A stretch of DNA of 64,000 bases from contig NW_006921537.1 of NCBI RefSeq assembly GCF_000340215.1, positions 2,445,011 to 2,509,010 on the forward strand, in the 5' to 3' direction. The position numbers were made by a program, and so were the translations under genes. Positions within the stretch are counted from its first letter, which is position 1; each line of letters starts with the position of its first letter. The stretch comes from Pseudocercospora fijiensis CIRAD86 (Eukaryota > Ascomycota > Dothideomycetes > Mycosphaerellales > Mycosphaerellaceae). The notes under the pieces are model-generated. The model saw only the letters and a list, made by a program, of their open reading frames with translations. It was not told the DNA's origin and searched no databases. Shown here piece after piece: positions 11,871 to 22,723 of this stretch.

Positions 11871-12231
11871 AGGAAACGACAGCGAGCGTGTATTATTTTT
11901 CGATCAAGATACCCGAAGAGAGTACAGCGTACCTCTTCACGCATACATATTGCGTTACTTGCGAACAGCTCTATACCCAAATATCCTATCACGCACGCTC
12001 ACAACTTCATAGAGAAACGAACAATAGGCGATATCGTCCGTAGTCACGCAGCAATACCATTGCGCGATGTCTGAAACAGTTGATCAGTACCATGTCCTCG
12101 CCATTGAATCCTTGACGGCTTCATAAACCTTCGTAAGAACAAGCCTCACCCATGTCGACCGCGAAATGCCGCTCACCATAACTATCCAGGGTTCCGTTAC
12201 ACACTTCACGCCCGCTGATCGCGGGGATTCT
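11871..12231. other. 3' flank of BRCT gene and possible remnant of an interrupted gene
   Basis: Normal-composition DNA holding the 3' untranslated region of the BRCT gene. From an ATG at 12166 a frame reads MPLTITIQGSVTHFTPADRG and then runs into the pogo-like element. The beginning resembles the start of small fungal SIMPL-type proteins, but 20 residues are too few to be sure and no continuation was found beyond the element at 15.79 kb. Confidence 0.3.
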
Positions 12232-12274
12232 AGCTATACGTAAAATCGCTTTTTCTTAGTAGGCTACACGTAAA
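12232..12274 (+). repeat. Left terminal inverted repeat of the pogo-like element
   Basis: 43 bp, matching the right end in reverse complement at 42 of 43 positions. The one difference is a transition. Confidence 0.9.
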
Positions 12275-12499
12275 TATCGATAAAGTAGTAGTTTCTAGTC
12301 CTATTCGGATGTCTAGTTATATGCGGTATGAAACCGCGAGTCTAGATATTATATTAGCGAGTTTATCCGAGTATATAGTAGCTATAGACCTTATTGTCGC
12401 CATTTCCTTATATAATCCTTAGTAGGCGCGTCTACCTTATTCTAAAGCGTATATTCCTCGTATTCCTTCTATTTCTTCTCTTCTACTATACGAATCGTA

Positions 12500-14480
12500 T
12501 AGAAAACTTAGTATAGGGCGTAAAAAGGGCAAAAAGGTAAAGAGGGTATATATCGAGCGGTTAACCGAGACGGAGAGGGCAGAGAGGGTAGTAGAACGCG
12601 TCGTTTCGAGGTATTACGAATTAGAGGCTAAATCGGATAAGAAGGTTAGTATTCGAGGGCTTTATAAGGATAAGAAGGCAACTAGCCTATATTCTCGTAT
12701 TTACTAGCGGTTAAGAGGCCGTAGATCGCTATTTAGTCGACCGTAGACTAATACTAAACTAGACTATTCTTAAGAGCTAGCGCTAGCGGATTATTGTCGA
12801 GAGAGGGACGCGATAGGTATATTCTTACTAGTAGCGTTAATCGTTATCGTAGCAATAGAGATACTAGTAAGCCTACTACTAGAGGGAGTCTCGAAGGATA
12901 TAATACTACTATTTAGCGTAGATTAGGCGGACCGCTTTCTTAAGCGCTATAGACTTAGCAAGGTTAAGTCTAAACTAATTAAGGTATAGCGGAAGGAGGC
13001 TTACGACCCTTCTATAATAAGGAGCTAGTTTAACCGCTTTAAGGCGATAATTAAGCGACTAAATGTAAAGCCGCGGAATGTATAGAATTTCGACGAAACT
13101 AGCTTCCGGATTAGAATTAGTAGCAATAAGTATATCGTTATAATAGATACGAAGCGGCGCGCCTAGACCGAGTGTAATAGCAACCGTACGTATATTACTA
13201 TCGTCGAGACCGTTAACGCCTTCGGTAAGGTAATAGACTATTAGTTAATTGTTAAAGGTATAATAGTCTAAGAACGTTAGGTACCGAAGGAAGGTAAGTC
13301 TATTACTACTACTATTACTACTTCCGAGTCCGAGTCCGCTGCCGAGGCAACGTCGCTTACTAACTATACCTCGTTCTTAGGCAAAGACAACTTCTTAATT
13401 ACTGTTAACGAGTCTAGCTATATAACTAACGATACTATAATGCACTATATCCGTTAGTTTAAGCGGAAGACAAGGCCTAAAGACCTAGAAGAATAGAGGG
13501 TGCTCCTATGCGATAATTACGGCTCCTATTGCTTTAAGGAGTTTGCGGCCTTTGCAAAGCGCTATAATATTTAATTATAGGGCCTACAACTATACACCTC
13601 TCATTTTATACAGCCTTTAGACGTTATCCTGTTCTAGGTGTATAAACTAAGGCATAGGCAAGCAGTTTTAGAGGCTATATACCGTAGTATTAGTAAATTC
13701 GGAATACCTAAGTTCATCGAGGCGCTCTCGGCTATTCGTAGCAAGACGTTCACCTCTTATAATATAAGGTTAGCATTCCGGAAGATAGGCATATTCCTAA
13801 TTAATAGAGAGGTCCCTTATAGGCATATTCGAGATTAGTATAGAGCTACTAACTATAACTAGAACTAGCAAACAATCGAGGGCGAATTAGTATAGGAAGA
13901 AGCCCGCTATAATAAATCGCTAGCAATAGCGGAGGTCGCTTAGTAGGAGCATATCGCATCGGTTAAGTAACAACGTTCCGTAGAGCCCGCTATTATCGAT
14001 CTAGAAGGCTAGGCTTACGCTAATAGTCGCTATTACCTCGGGGATCTCGAAAACTTAATTACTTAGAGTATACTATCGTTACCCCCTACGCTACCTTAGC
14101 GAATACTAACACCCGAACTGCCGCAATAGCTCCTTAATACTACGACTAGCCCTCGTACGATTAAGGCGTCTCGTAGTGCTATATAAGCTCGCAAGGACTT
14201 CCGACGTTCTTATCTAAAACTAGCCCCGTAGGGTATCGATCCTATATTACTATTATTTAACCTATTTTCCTCGTTACCTACGAAGCAAGTAGAAGAGGCC
14301 TATACTATCTTAGTTAACGCGGCTATCTGTAAAGGCGAGGAATACAAGCGTAAATACTAGTCTACGAGTATTATTAAGCGAGCAAAGAAGCGATAGAAGG
14401 AGTAGCCTAATCGGCTTATAAGGGCAGGTACTATTAAGGCGAATGAATTGCGCTTACAAGTTATTCGAGCGGAGCGACAG
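12500..14480 (+). pseudogene. Pogo/Fot1-type transposase, RIP-degraded
   Basis: Degraded coding frame of the element at 12232-15785. The DDE catalytic blocks NFDET (about 13088), CDNYGS (about 13508) and the TSH-x-x-QPLDV block (about 13595-13628) are in the order expected for the DDE_1 superfamily. Many TAGs stand at Trp/Gln positions, so no functional transposase is encoded. The frame limits are approximate. Confidence 0.8.
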
Positions 14481-15742
14481 ATTTAATAGGCACCTAGAGC
14501 AACCTAAGCGAGCGAAGCGAGTAAATAGTTATAGAAGGTGTCTAGTGAATCTAGCGTAGAGCTCGAGAACAAATTAGATTAGTGCTATATAACGTATAGA
14601 GGGAGGCTAAATTTAAAAGATATGCCCGCAAAACAGAGCGCGCGATATAATTAGTTAATAATTCGAATCGCAATTACGTATATCGAGCCTAAGGCTATTC
14701 CTTCTACTTTACGTTACTAACAACTATAATAACAATAGCTATTATTATAATATTGCACGAATCTAACTTTGTTCTCGAGCTCTACGCCGTCGCTCCGCTT
14801 GAATAGGACAAGCACTATAGGGCTTAAACGATACTTTATACAATAAGACAAGGACCTAGCTAATAATAACCGCCGTAAGATGCTATAAGAGGTATAGAAT
14901 GCCGTCGAGAGGGCACGCTTATATCGGCTTAAGTGTAGTAAGGCCTTCCGTATCGTATTTAATAACAATAGTAAGACTAAGTAGACAGACGTCGAGCTTT
15001 AGTCTATCGATAAGCCGCTACGGCGTGTCTTCGATAGGCGGCTTCTTACTACTAATAACAATACCTTAAAGAAGACCGGCGATCTATATACGACTATTCT
15101 TAATAGCTATAAGCGCGGCACTAATATAACTAATAGCGGCGACGTTAGCTACTATTAGAGCTAGATAAGGACACTGCTACTACCGACTCGCACTTACGAC
15201 TATAAAGAAGGCGATATTCTAGTATAGACCGTTAAGCCGAGGCGACTGCTAAATAGCCTATTCGCGTAAGAGCCTAACACTCGATCGGACTAGTTACAAT
15301 AAGACGAGGCGCTACTTAATAAAGATACTATATACACTATAATATAGCCTTATTTAGTACCTCCTCGCCGCCGCTACGAGTCCGTCTAAAGCAAGCGCTA
15401 TTTCTACTACGCTCCGAAGAATCGAACCGTTATAAAGGCGCGGTCGCTAGTAGCAAGAACAACCCTATTAAATTAGAAGAGGTAGACAGTAGATATAGTA
15501 GTTAACTATTTGCTTAGTAAGAAGAGGTAGTAGTTATATAATAGACATATAGGCCGACTAGTAAAGTAATTAACTATATAGTTGACGCGAGGTATGCGCG
15601 GAGGCCGACTTTTGGTCTATTCTAACTGCCTACGGTCGCAATTTAGTCGCTAATATACCGGAAATCTACTGCTTCTTAACCCTTATTACACTTATATTCA
15701 GTTTCCTACTATATGTGCCCTATAACATTACTATTGTCGAGT

Positions 15743-15785
15743 TTTACGTGTGGCCTACTAAGAAAAAGCGATTTTACGTATAGCT
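15743..15785 (-). repeat. Right terminal inverted repeat of the pogo-like element
   Basis: Reverse complement of 12232-12274 with a single C/T difference. Normal-composition DNA resumes immediately outside. Confidence 0.9.
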
Positions 15786-16072
15786 TAAATCCCCGAGCTG
15801 GGGCGAGGGGTGAAGTGGGCTGACGCAACCCCGGATAGGGTGATAAGGAACAACGATATGGCTCCTGCTTCGTATTGATGCCAACTCCTTCTCATCATCG
15901 ACCTCCTACTACGCCATCAACACGCCAAACCAGTACACTCGTTTAACAACAAAAGCGCCATTAACACGCCAAACCAATACACTCGTTCAACAACAAAAAC
16001 CTCTATCACCACTCAAAACGACCGCAAGCGACCAAGAATCTTACCTCACTACCTACGTCTGCATCAGTCGCG
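15786..16072 (+). promoter_or_regulatory. Upstream region of the small secreted-peptide gene
   Basis: Normal-composition DNA between the pogo-like element and the peptide gene. It holds a 44-bp unit present twice in tandem (15912-15999), beginning CGCCATCAACACGCCAAACC, with the copies differing by C/T and G/A transitions. It presumably contains the promoter and leader of the downstream gene. No TATA box can be assigned. Confidence 0.45.
15912..15999 (+). repeat. 44-bp tandem duplication upstream of the peptide gene
   Basis: Two head-to-tail copies start at 15912 and 15956, rich in A and C and almost free of G. They differ mainly by transitions. They lie 70-160 bp before the ATG of the secreted-peptide candidate and could be leader or promoter sequence. 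Confidence 0.8.
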
Positions 16073-16240
16073 ATGCATTTCCTCAAGGCAATCTTCTTCT
16101 TCGCAGCCGGCATCCACGCTGTCGCCATTGCATCCCCAGAGAAAGACGATGTCTCTATTATGAGCAGTCTGGACAACCTCAACTTCAGGAACGCAGATGG
16201 AGAGAAGCCTTGCTTTCACCCGGGTGTGGAATTCTGCTAG
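16073..16240 (+). CDS. Candidate small secreted peptide, 55 residues
   Basis: The ATG has a G at -3 and the frame ends in TAG. The N-terminus MHFLKAIFFFAAGIHAVAIA has the make-up of a signal peptide: Lys5, a hydrophobic core and a likely cut after Ala20 or a nearby residue. The remaining mature part is about 35 residues, acidic to neutral. It contains exactly two cysteines in the terminal segment C-FHPGVEF-C, which could form one disulphide loop. No homologous family is recognised. The gene stands alone in a 680-bp non-RIP island between a pogo-like and a Copia element, a setting typical of candidate effectors in plant-associated fungi. Alternatives are a secreted peptide of another kind, or a truncated first exon, since a short hydrophobic ORF can arise by chance. 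Expression is untested. Confidence 0.55.
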   Translation: MHFLKAIFFFAAGIHAVAIASPEKDDVSIMSSLDNLNFRNADGEKPCFHPGVEFC

Positions 16241-16464
16241 TCCTGAGTCTACGTCGAGACAAGTTGAAGGATGGAATAAGGGCTGGAAGAAGCGGAGGTG
16301 GTTGACAGCGGAGTCAAAGTCAAAGGGAGGAGTGATCAGGGAAGGCGGAGGGGAGAAAGGAGGATAGTCATGGTGAAAAGTTTGCCTGATGGGTCTTGGT
16401 TTCTTATGTCCTGCGCTGAAGAGGTCATAGCCGAGCTGGTTGGTGGTGGTGGCATCACAGTGTC
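16241..16464. other. 3' flank of the peptide gene up to the Copia insertion
   Basis: G- and A-rich plus strand with no ATG-started gene. The open stretch at 16298-16498 starts at GTG and runs into the Copia LTR, so it is not taken as coding. The Copia target duplication GTGTC lies at 16460-16464. The interrupted sequence resumes at 21828. Confidence 0.5.
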
Positions 16465-16586
16465 ACTTGATGTAACTGATGATTCAGAAGAGGGCTAATC
16501 TACAGAAAGCCTAAAGATGAAGTGTGCACAGTTGCAGCCTTAGGCATTATGCACGTGATAGCTAGCTATACACACACTCTCCAAGT
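16465..16586 (-). repeat. Copia 3' LTR (left)
   Basis: 122 bp, starting ACTTGATGTAACT and ending CTCTCCAAGT on the plus strand. The ends form the 5-bp inverted repeat ACTTG/CAAGT instead of the usual TG...CA. It differs from the right LTR at 8 sites, all transitions. Confidence 0.9.
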
Positions 16587-16744
16587 TACCCCCTTATCGC
16601 GTATATACAGCTAAACAAGCAAACTACTAAGGCAAACAAAGGGGTATTAGGTATAGAAACAACTAGACTACTTTTAGGCTAATTAAACAAATAAACATAT
16701 AACATGTCGCCGACCTAGGACTAATGCTACCCCTAGGGTGTTAT

Positions 16745-19700
16745 TAGCAAACTATCTATTTAGTACTTAGTAGCAGGCTAAGCGGCGCTCTTAATCGCAG
16801 CCTTATAATCTACTAAGTTTAACTACTAAACAAAGCGACTATACTTAAGCTTATTAAGCGGCTTAGTAAAGCTATTAGCGATCTAGTCGTACGTACTAAT
16901 CTAGGTAATAGCGACGGTGCTATTAGCGATCTTCTCGCGGATATAGTAGACTCTAGTATCTATATGCTTAGTACGGCTATTAATACTCGTCGACTAAGTA
17001 ATAGCGATTGCTAACTAATTATCCTCGTATAGCGTAATAGGCTTAATAGTGCCCTTATAACTAATTTCCTCTAACAACCGAGCTAGTGCTATAGCTTCCT
17101 TAGCGCTAGTTGTTAACTAAACATACTTAGCCTCTATAGACGATAGAGTAACTAAGGTCTAGCGGCCTAACTTATATAGTAATAGTCTACTAGCGAGTAT
17201 AAAGTAGAAGCCGCCTATAGAGCGGCGAGTAACCGGATCGTTAGCCTATAAGGCATTATAGTAACTAGCGAGATTAAGCTTATTGTCGTTCTACGTACCT
17301 TAGAAATACAGACTACGGCTTAGAGTGCTAACTAGGTACTTAATAAGCTAAAGAAGTGCGGTATAGTGTTCCTTAGTCGGGTTAGAAATGTATCGTAATA
17401 ACAGGCCTATAGTATAGCAAGCATTAGGTCGAGTAATTATTGCTAGCTATAGTGCTTTACTAACACCTTCCTAATACTAACTCTTAAAGGTAGCGCTAGC
17501 AGTATAGCCCTTAGGTATACGCTAAATCGATGTCTTAACGTATCGAGGTACTATTAGCGTAGCCGGTACTATACGGCCCTGCATGCTATACTTCTTACTA
17601 AGCCTATTTAAATAGGCATCTTAAACGACGTAAATAGTACGCTAGTTGCGGTCGCGAATGATCCGCATACTAAGATAGTAGTAAAGGTCGCCTAGTTCTC
17701 GTATATTAAAGCGGTCCTTTAGTAACTAAGCAACGGCTTCTAGTACTAATAGAGTATAGGCGATAATGATTATATTATCTACGTAGATAACAATAATAGA
17801 GCCGCTAACAATGTGTTTAAACACACACACATTAGCTACTATCGGCACGAAGTCTAGGCTCTTTAGGTACTTTCGAAGCTCTTCGTACTATAGCATTAGT
17901 AACTGCTTTAAACTATATAGTGCCTTTAGCAATAGACAAACTATAGCCTTGCTACTACGGTCTTTAAAGCTATATAGCTGCTCGATATAGATCTTATATT
18001 TATTACCGATAAGCGTATTAAGGAAGGCCGTTAGAATATTATATTGCTTAGCCTCTAGGTCGTAATAGGCGATTAAGCTAAATAGCGCTCGCAGCGTAGA
18101 CGGCTTAGCGACAGCTATATAGGTCTTATTATAGTCCTGTCCCTCAACCTAAGTAAAGCTACGGACAACCTATCGAGCCTTAAACCGGCTTACCTTGCTA
18201 TTAGCGTTACGCTTAATAGTAAATACCTATCGGCTACGGACAACCTTGCGACCTCTAGGTACTTCTAGCCGAGAAACGTGTACCTATATATAGTTGTCTA
18301 TTAATAACTTGTATTTAGCCTTATAGGCCTCCTTCTATTATAGCTAGTACTGCGACTCCTTAGCGGCCTTAAAGCTCTTCGGAATTGGAATAGTATCGTT
18401 AGGCTTCTATTTAGCAATATAGTAGGCGGCTATAAAGCCCTTTATATAGGCTATTAGTATGTTAGCTAGGGTGCGGCGCTCTCTACGATAGGCGCCTACG
18501 TCGGCTAGATAACTACGTAGCAGTTTACGAGCGCTCTTGTTGCTTCGTGTCTTGCGTATAGAGCGACTATTAGTCTTAGTCGGCCGCTTAAACTTAGGCA
18601 ACTAACTAGGTTTACCCTTCTTAGCCTATAGATTATATACAGGCTGTTCCTTAGCGGATTAGAAACTATCCTTATTACTTAATAGAGGTTGAATAGCCGG
18701 CAGGTCGTCCTCGTTTAGTAGTAGATTAGCAACCTAGTCCGCTACGTCGGTATTTAGCTCTTCCGCAGGTGCGTCTTATTAAGCCGGAAGCTGCTAGACT
18801 ATACTAGCTACTTCTATAGGTAGAATCTCATTCGTTGTACTATTAAACAAAGCCGGTATAATAGACTTAATAGTAATAAACTCGCTCTTAGACGGGTTAT
18901 TAGGGTTGGTATATAGCGCTATACTATTAGGCAGTAAGAGCTTACTAGATTTAATAAACTAGACATCCTTTGAAGTAACTACCTTATACTTAGCCGGTAG
19001 GTAGATTATGTATTTGCCGGAGTCTACTAAGTGCTTAGCATAGCTAACAAGCTTACTAATACGGCTACGGGCATTAAACTTCTTGCTACGAGCTACGCTA
19101 TAGTTATAGACAATAGTTATGCAGCCGTACGCGCGTAGGTGCTAAGTACGAGGCTGCTTTCGAGACTAGTTAAGCTCTTTAGCAATAACGGTGTATAGAC
19201 TATCTCTACTAAGTAACTAGCTTAGTGTAATGTTAAGGATATGCGTAGCAGCACTAACTGTATATAGCTACAGAGACTTTAGCAAATTAGTATATAGTAT
19301 TATCTTCTAAGCAGTCGTATATATAATGTAATTACTAACCTTAGCAAGACCGTTCTGTATAGAAGAATGAGGTGCTATTACTTATAGAACAATGCTATTG
19401 TCTCGAGCCTATTAAAGCAGGCTGTTTCTACCGTACTTATTCCCTCTATCTAGGCGATATATAGGGATTAAGTAACTAGTCTATATACGGACATATATAC
19501 GGTGTTCCTTTATTGCTACTATAGCACCTAACTTTAGTATACTAGAATATTCGTAACGATAGGTTAACTTAGCGTATATAAACAACGTAAAATAGCGCTC
19601 TTATAATAGGCTAGGGTTAGTAATAGTAACTACATCTATACAGACAATATAGTAGATTGTAGAGGGTCGTATCCGTAATAGCTAGTTATATTCCTTATAC

Positions 19701-21480
19701 GCTATAGACATACGACACGCAATGCAGTTATAGAAGTCCTTCTTCTTATTACTAACAATAACGATCTAGCTATTAGCTTCTATTTAAAGGAGCTTGCTAT
19801 AGTGAATATAACTATAGCGTAGGTGCTACTTATCTATAGTGCCTGCCGGTACCCCCTTCTTCGATAGAAGCGCAATAGCCTGTTGTCTAGAGGTAGGTAT
19901 AAGTAGAAAGGGCAGGCTATCCTTGCGGTAGGTTTGAGCGATAGTGACCTTATTACCCTTAGCATTATATGTAAACAAGACTCGCTTATTATTGCGGTAG
20001 AAGCAGCCCTTGTCGGCCAACTTCTCGGTAGACAGAAGGTTAGCTGCTAGACCTAGAATATATAGCGTCTTAGACAGTCGTAGTATGCTAATAGCACTAT
20101 GCTTATTAACTACCTTAGTGCTAGCAACGCCAATAAGCGTAGCGTACTTAGTATTGCTACTAAAGCGTATAGGAATGCTATAACCCTCGTATTCTATAAG
20201 AAGCGAGGCATTATTAACTATGTATATACTAGTACCCGAGTCTACGACCTAGTTAATAGTACGTATAGCAGCAGTTAGTACTATAGAAGCCTAGTCGCTA
20301 ACAGTAACAGTAGCATTAAAAGACTATTAGTAACTAGTCCTAGGCGGCGCTATATCCGTCCGAGGATCGTTATAGAATAAGGGTAGTGTCCTATTAGTAT
20401 ATAAACCCTATAGAGCCGTAGTAGGCGGAGCTAGCGGCGGTTGCTGTTGCTAAGTAGTTAGTATACGCTACTGCTTCTTCTTAGCCTTCTACTGTTTACG
20501 TCGCTATCGATCTTCTTCCTTTAAATGCGGATATTTGTTATAGTAGCGGTTAGAAGGGTGCGACCCCTAATAATAGGCGCACTTCTTACGGTTAGACTAA
20601 TAACTATTCTAGTTGCTTCTACCGCGGCCTCGACTATTATTATTATTATTTCCGCGGCTACTACGACCGCTACGGCTCGAGTTACCTCGACTATTGCTAT
20701 TGCTATTAGCACCCTATAGCTACTAGCGCTAAAGACCGGAAAAGCTATTATATTAGGCCTAGTTTAATTAAGCTATATTCTTATTAAGCAACGCGCTAAT
20801 AATGTTGTTAAGGGTACTGTTATTAATAGTGTACTCTAAGGCTCGCATTTGCTTACGGCGCATCTATACGAAAGCCTCGTAGAACGGTGCAATTTGCATA
20901 ATAAACATATAGACAGCCTAGTACTAACTAATAGCTAATTTAGTGTCTTTTAAGGCACCGAGCTTCTTCTTATATTCGTTATAGAACTTCTTAACGTCCT
21001 TGCTATCGTAGCGAAGGGTAATGTAGTCCTAGAAGAGTATAAATTTAGTAGACCTACTTTTACTAGTATACTTCTTATATAGATAACTCTATACTGCCTA
21101 GGAGGTATCGAGTCTAAGTAACGACTACTAAATCTCCGATATATAGTTAGCGAATATCTACGTACGCGCTAACTAGTCCTTTGCCTCCTATTTATCTTAG
21201 TAGTCTTCAAATTGCTCCTATGTTTTAGTAGATAATAGCTTAACTTTAGGCTTTAGGCGGGTCCCCTAGATATAGCGCTATACCTGCATGCCTTTAAGGG
21301 CACCCTTAGCGGCGTAGGCCTATACTAGATAATTTTCCTTATTCTTTAGCTTAGGAATATTGCTTATATAAGCGTTAGCGGTAGTAGGGGGAGCTATTGC
21401 TAATAGCGACGGCGATAATATAGAAAGAGACTATAGACTTGTCTTAAGAACGTAATAAGGCCGCCGATAGGCGCGCCTAT
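16745..21480 (-). pseudogene. Copia gag-pol, RIP-degraded
   Basis: Remains of the polyprotein of the element at 16465-21822. Recognisable pieces are the pre-integrase zinc region (19826-20020, with GCFYRNNKRV), a linker before the reverse transcriptase (18407-18601, ending AYIKGFIAAYYIAK), and the reverse transcriptase and RNase H zones at lower coordinates. TAG codons at Trp/Gln positions break the frame throughout, so no product is expected. Confidence 0.8.
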
Positions 21481-21700
21481 ATTGTACTAGTATAGCGGAT
21501 AGCCGACACTATTGTTATGTAACCGACTCGAGTTAGGACTAGCACCTACTAGAATACTCGAGGGTAGCGAGGGTAGCGGCGATAATATTAGTATCGGTAT
21601 AATTATTAGTAACGAGCGCTAGCTACGCAGTAGTCGGAGTAACTATTAGAATACGTATTGAACGTGTTGTGCGCGTTGGAAACGCAGGGGGCTTATAACC

Positions 21701-21822
21701 ACTTAATGTAACTAATGATTTAGAAGAGGGCTAATCTACAGAAAGCCCAAAGATGAAGTGTGCACAGTTGCAGCCTTAGGCATCATGCACGTGATAGCCA
21801 GCCACACACACACTCTCCAAGT
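21701..21822 (-). repeat. Copia 5' LTR (right)
   Basis: 122 bp, same ends as the left LTR apart from RIP-type changes. Followed directly by the target duplication GTGTC at 21823-21827. Confidence 0.9.
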
Positions 21823-21827
21823 GTGTC

Positions 21828-22175
21828 AAGTCAGTTGTTTGTCACTTCTATAGATTGCATGTCTGGATCTTTAATGCAGTTCCCGTCTCAGCTGTCCTTT
21901 CGTTCTGAAATCGACTGCGCTTTAAGCTCGTGGTGATCAGATGCGCAGTGATATGTGATCCAGTCGCCCCCCCACATGCAGCCTTCGTTCGAGGCGCGTG
22001 CTTTTTTGCGCGCAGTATGCATGCTTTCTCCTCATTGAACTGATAGATCCGATGCTGTCACATGGATCTTACTGATCAAGCAGTACCATCCTGCTCTGGC
22101 AGTGATCATGTGGTTGCTTGAAATCAGCTGAGGCTGTCCAAAGGCGTGTGATTTGGCCTCGTTCGCTGTAAGACT
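21828..22175. other. Intergenic, right of the Copia element
   Basis: Normal-composition DNA that continued from 16464 before the Copia insertion. It probably includes the 3' untranslated region of the minus-strand gene ending at 22176. No gene seen. Confidence 0.5.
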
Positions 22176-22544
22176 TCATCGTGCCCTGAGACCTGCCCAA
22201 GGATTCTCGAGAAAGCTTGGGAGAAAGTAGACCATGTCGCCTTTGGTGTTTCGCACGCCATATCGAAGACTTTCCAAGTTCGGACTTTCTTGTGTTTTGG
22301 GATCGTAGGGCACCAGAGTCGTGCCGCGCTGCAAGTTTTCAAAGCTCTCACTTCCCTGGACGACTTTGACAGTCTTGTGATCTCTCATCGGCATGCTATT
22401 GGCACCTGTAGCTGATGGAGCTTTGCCGACGAAGCCATCATTGGAGTCGAACTTGCGCTTTCCTTTGGTCTGAGAGCCGAAGCCGCCGAAGCCCATCGCA
22501 GCCGCGATGTCCGGGTCCACATCAAAATTGCTTTCTGGGTCCAT
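22176..22544 (-). CDS. Conserved fungal protein of unknown function, 122 residues
   Basis: Intact, intronless, ATG at 22544. The N-terminus is acidic and contains DPDIAAAMGFGGFGSQ (residues about 10-25). A basic patch KGKRKFD follows at about 27-33, and the C-terminus holds GDMVYFLPSFLENPWAGL (about 102-119). Short proteins with this MGF-x-x-FG head and a YFLPSFLE-x-PW tail are, to my knowledge, widespread in ascomycetes but uncharacterised. No enzyme motif, signal peptide or membrane segment is visible. The 5' end lies 180 bp from the 3' end of the Ayg1-like gene on the same strand, so the two are separate transcripts in tandem. Confidence 0.75.
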   Translation of the reverse strand: MDPESNFDVDPDIAAAMGFGGFGSQTKGKRKFDSNDGFVGKAPSATGANSMPMRDHKTVKVVQGSESFENLQRGTTLVPYDPKTQESPNLESLRYGVRNTKGDMVYFLPSFLENPWAGLRAR

Positions 22545-22723
22545 CTTTGCGGGAATGACGGGTTTTCGCGTTGATGTTGTGTTGATGTTGCGATTGGAAA
22601 GTGGAACGCGCCACAGTTCGAGTCGTCGAAGTCGCGATCAAAAGTCTTGGCAACACTTCAAAAGAGAATCAAATACTATTTCTTCTAAACAATAAGCTGC
22701 AAGTCTCGATACTGTCGATCAAT

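Larger units (their letters stand above)
12232..15785 (+). mobile_element. Pogo/Fot1-like DNA transposon, RIP-degraded
   Basis: Inverted terminal repeats of 43 bp begin AGCTATACGTAAAATCGC at both ends and match at 42 of 43 positions (12232-12274 and 15743-15785). TA dinucleotides lie at or next to both ends, but an exact TA duplication cannot be placed. Outside them, GGGGATT on the left and AATCCCC on the right make the junctions palindromic. Inside, the frame shows a helix-turn-helix-like N-terminus (about 12540-12760) and then the DDE transposase signature NFDET-SFR at about 13085-13115. It continues with LCDNYGSY near 13505 and LYTSHFIQPLDV near 13590-13630, and an intact 66-codon stretch at 13638-13838. 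At 3.55 kb it is longer than usual for the family. The part after about 14480 has no recognised frame and may hold an extra ORF or insertion. Confidence 0.85.
16465..21822 (-). mobile_element. Ty1/Copia LTR retrotransposon, complete but RIP-degraded
   Basis: Two 122-bp LTRs of equal length flank the element (16465-16586 and 21701-21822), and both sides carry the 5-bp target duplication GTGTC (16460-16464 and 21823-21827). Total length is 5358 bp. On the minus strand a primer-binding-like stretch (TGGTTATAAGC, about 21690-21700) follows the 5' LTR and a G-rich tract (TAAGGGGGTA) precedes the 3' LTR. The coding order read on the minus strand is gag with a zinc-knuckle-like part, then the GAG-pre-integrase region. 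That region includes an intact 64-codon stretch at 19826-20020 starting MADKGCFYRNNKRVLF. Integrase follows, then reverse transcriptase/RNase H towards 16750. Many TAGs interrupt it. Confidence 0.9.

Noticed and set aside
16298..16498. 66-codon plus-strand frame after the secreted-peptide gene
   Set aside because: It starts at GTG, has no ATG and runs into the Copia LTR.
20521..20719. Ile/Ala/Val-rich and Ile/Ser/Thr-rich frames on both strands
   Set aside because: They arise from repeated TA-rich codons in the Copia gag region and mirror each other.
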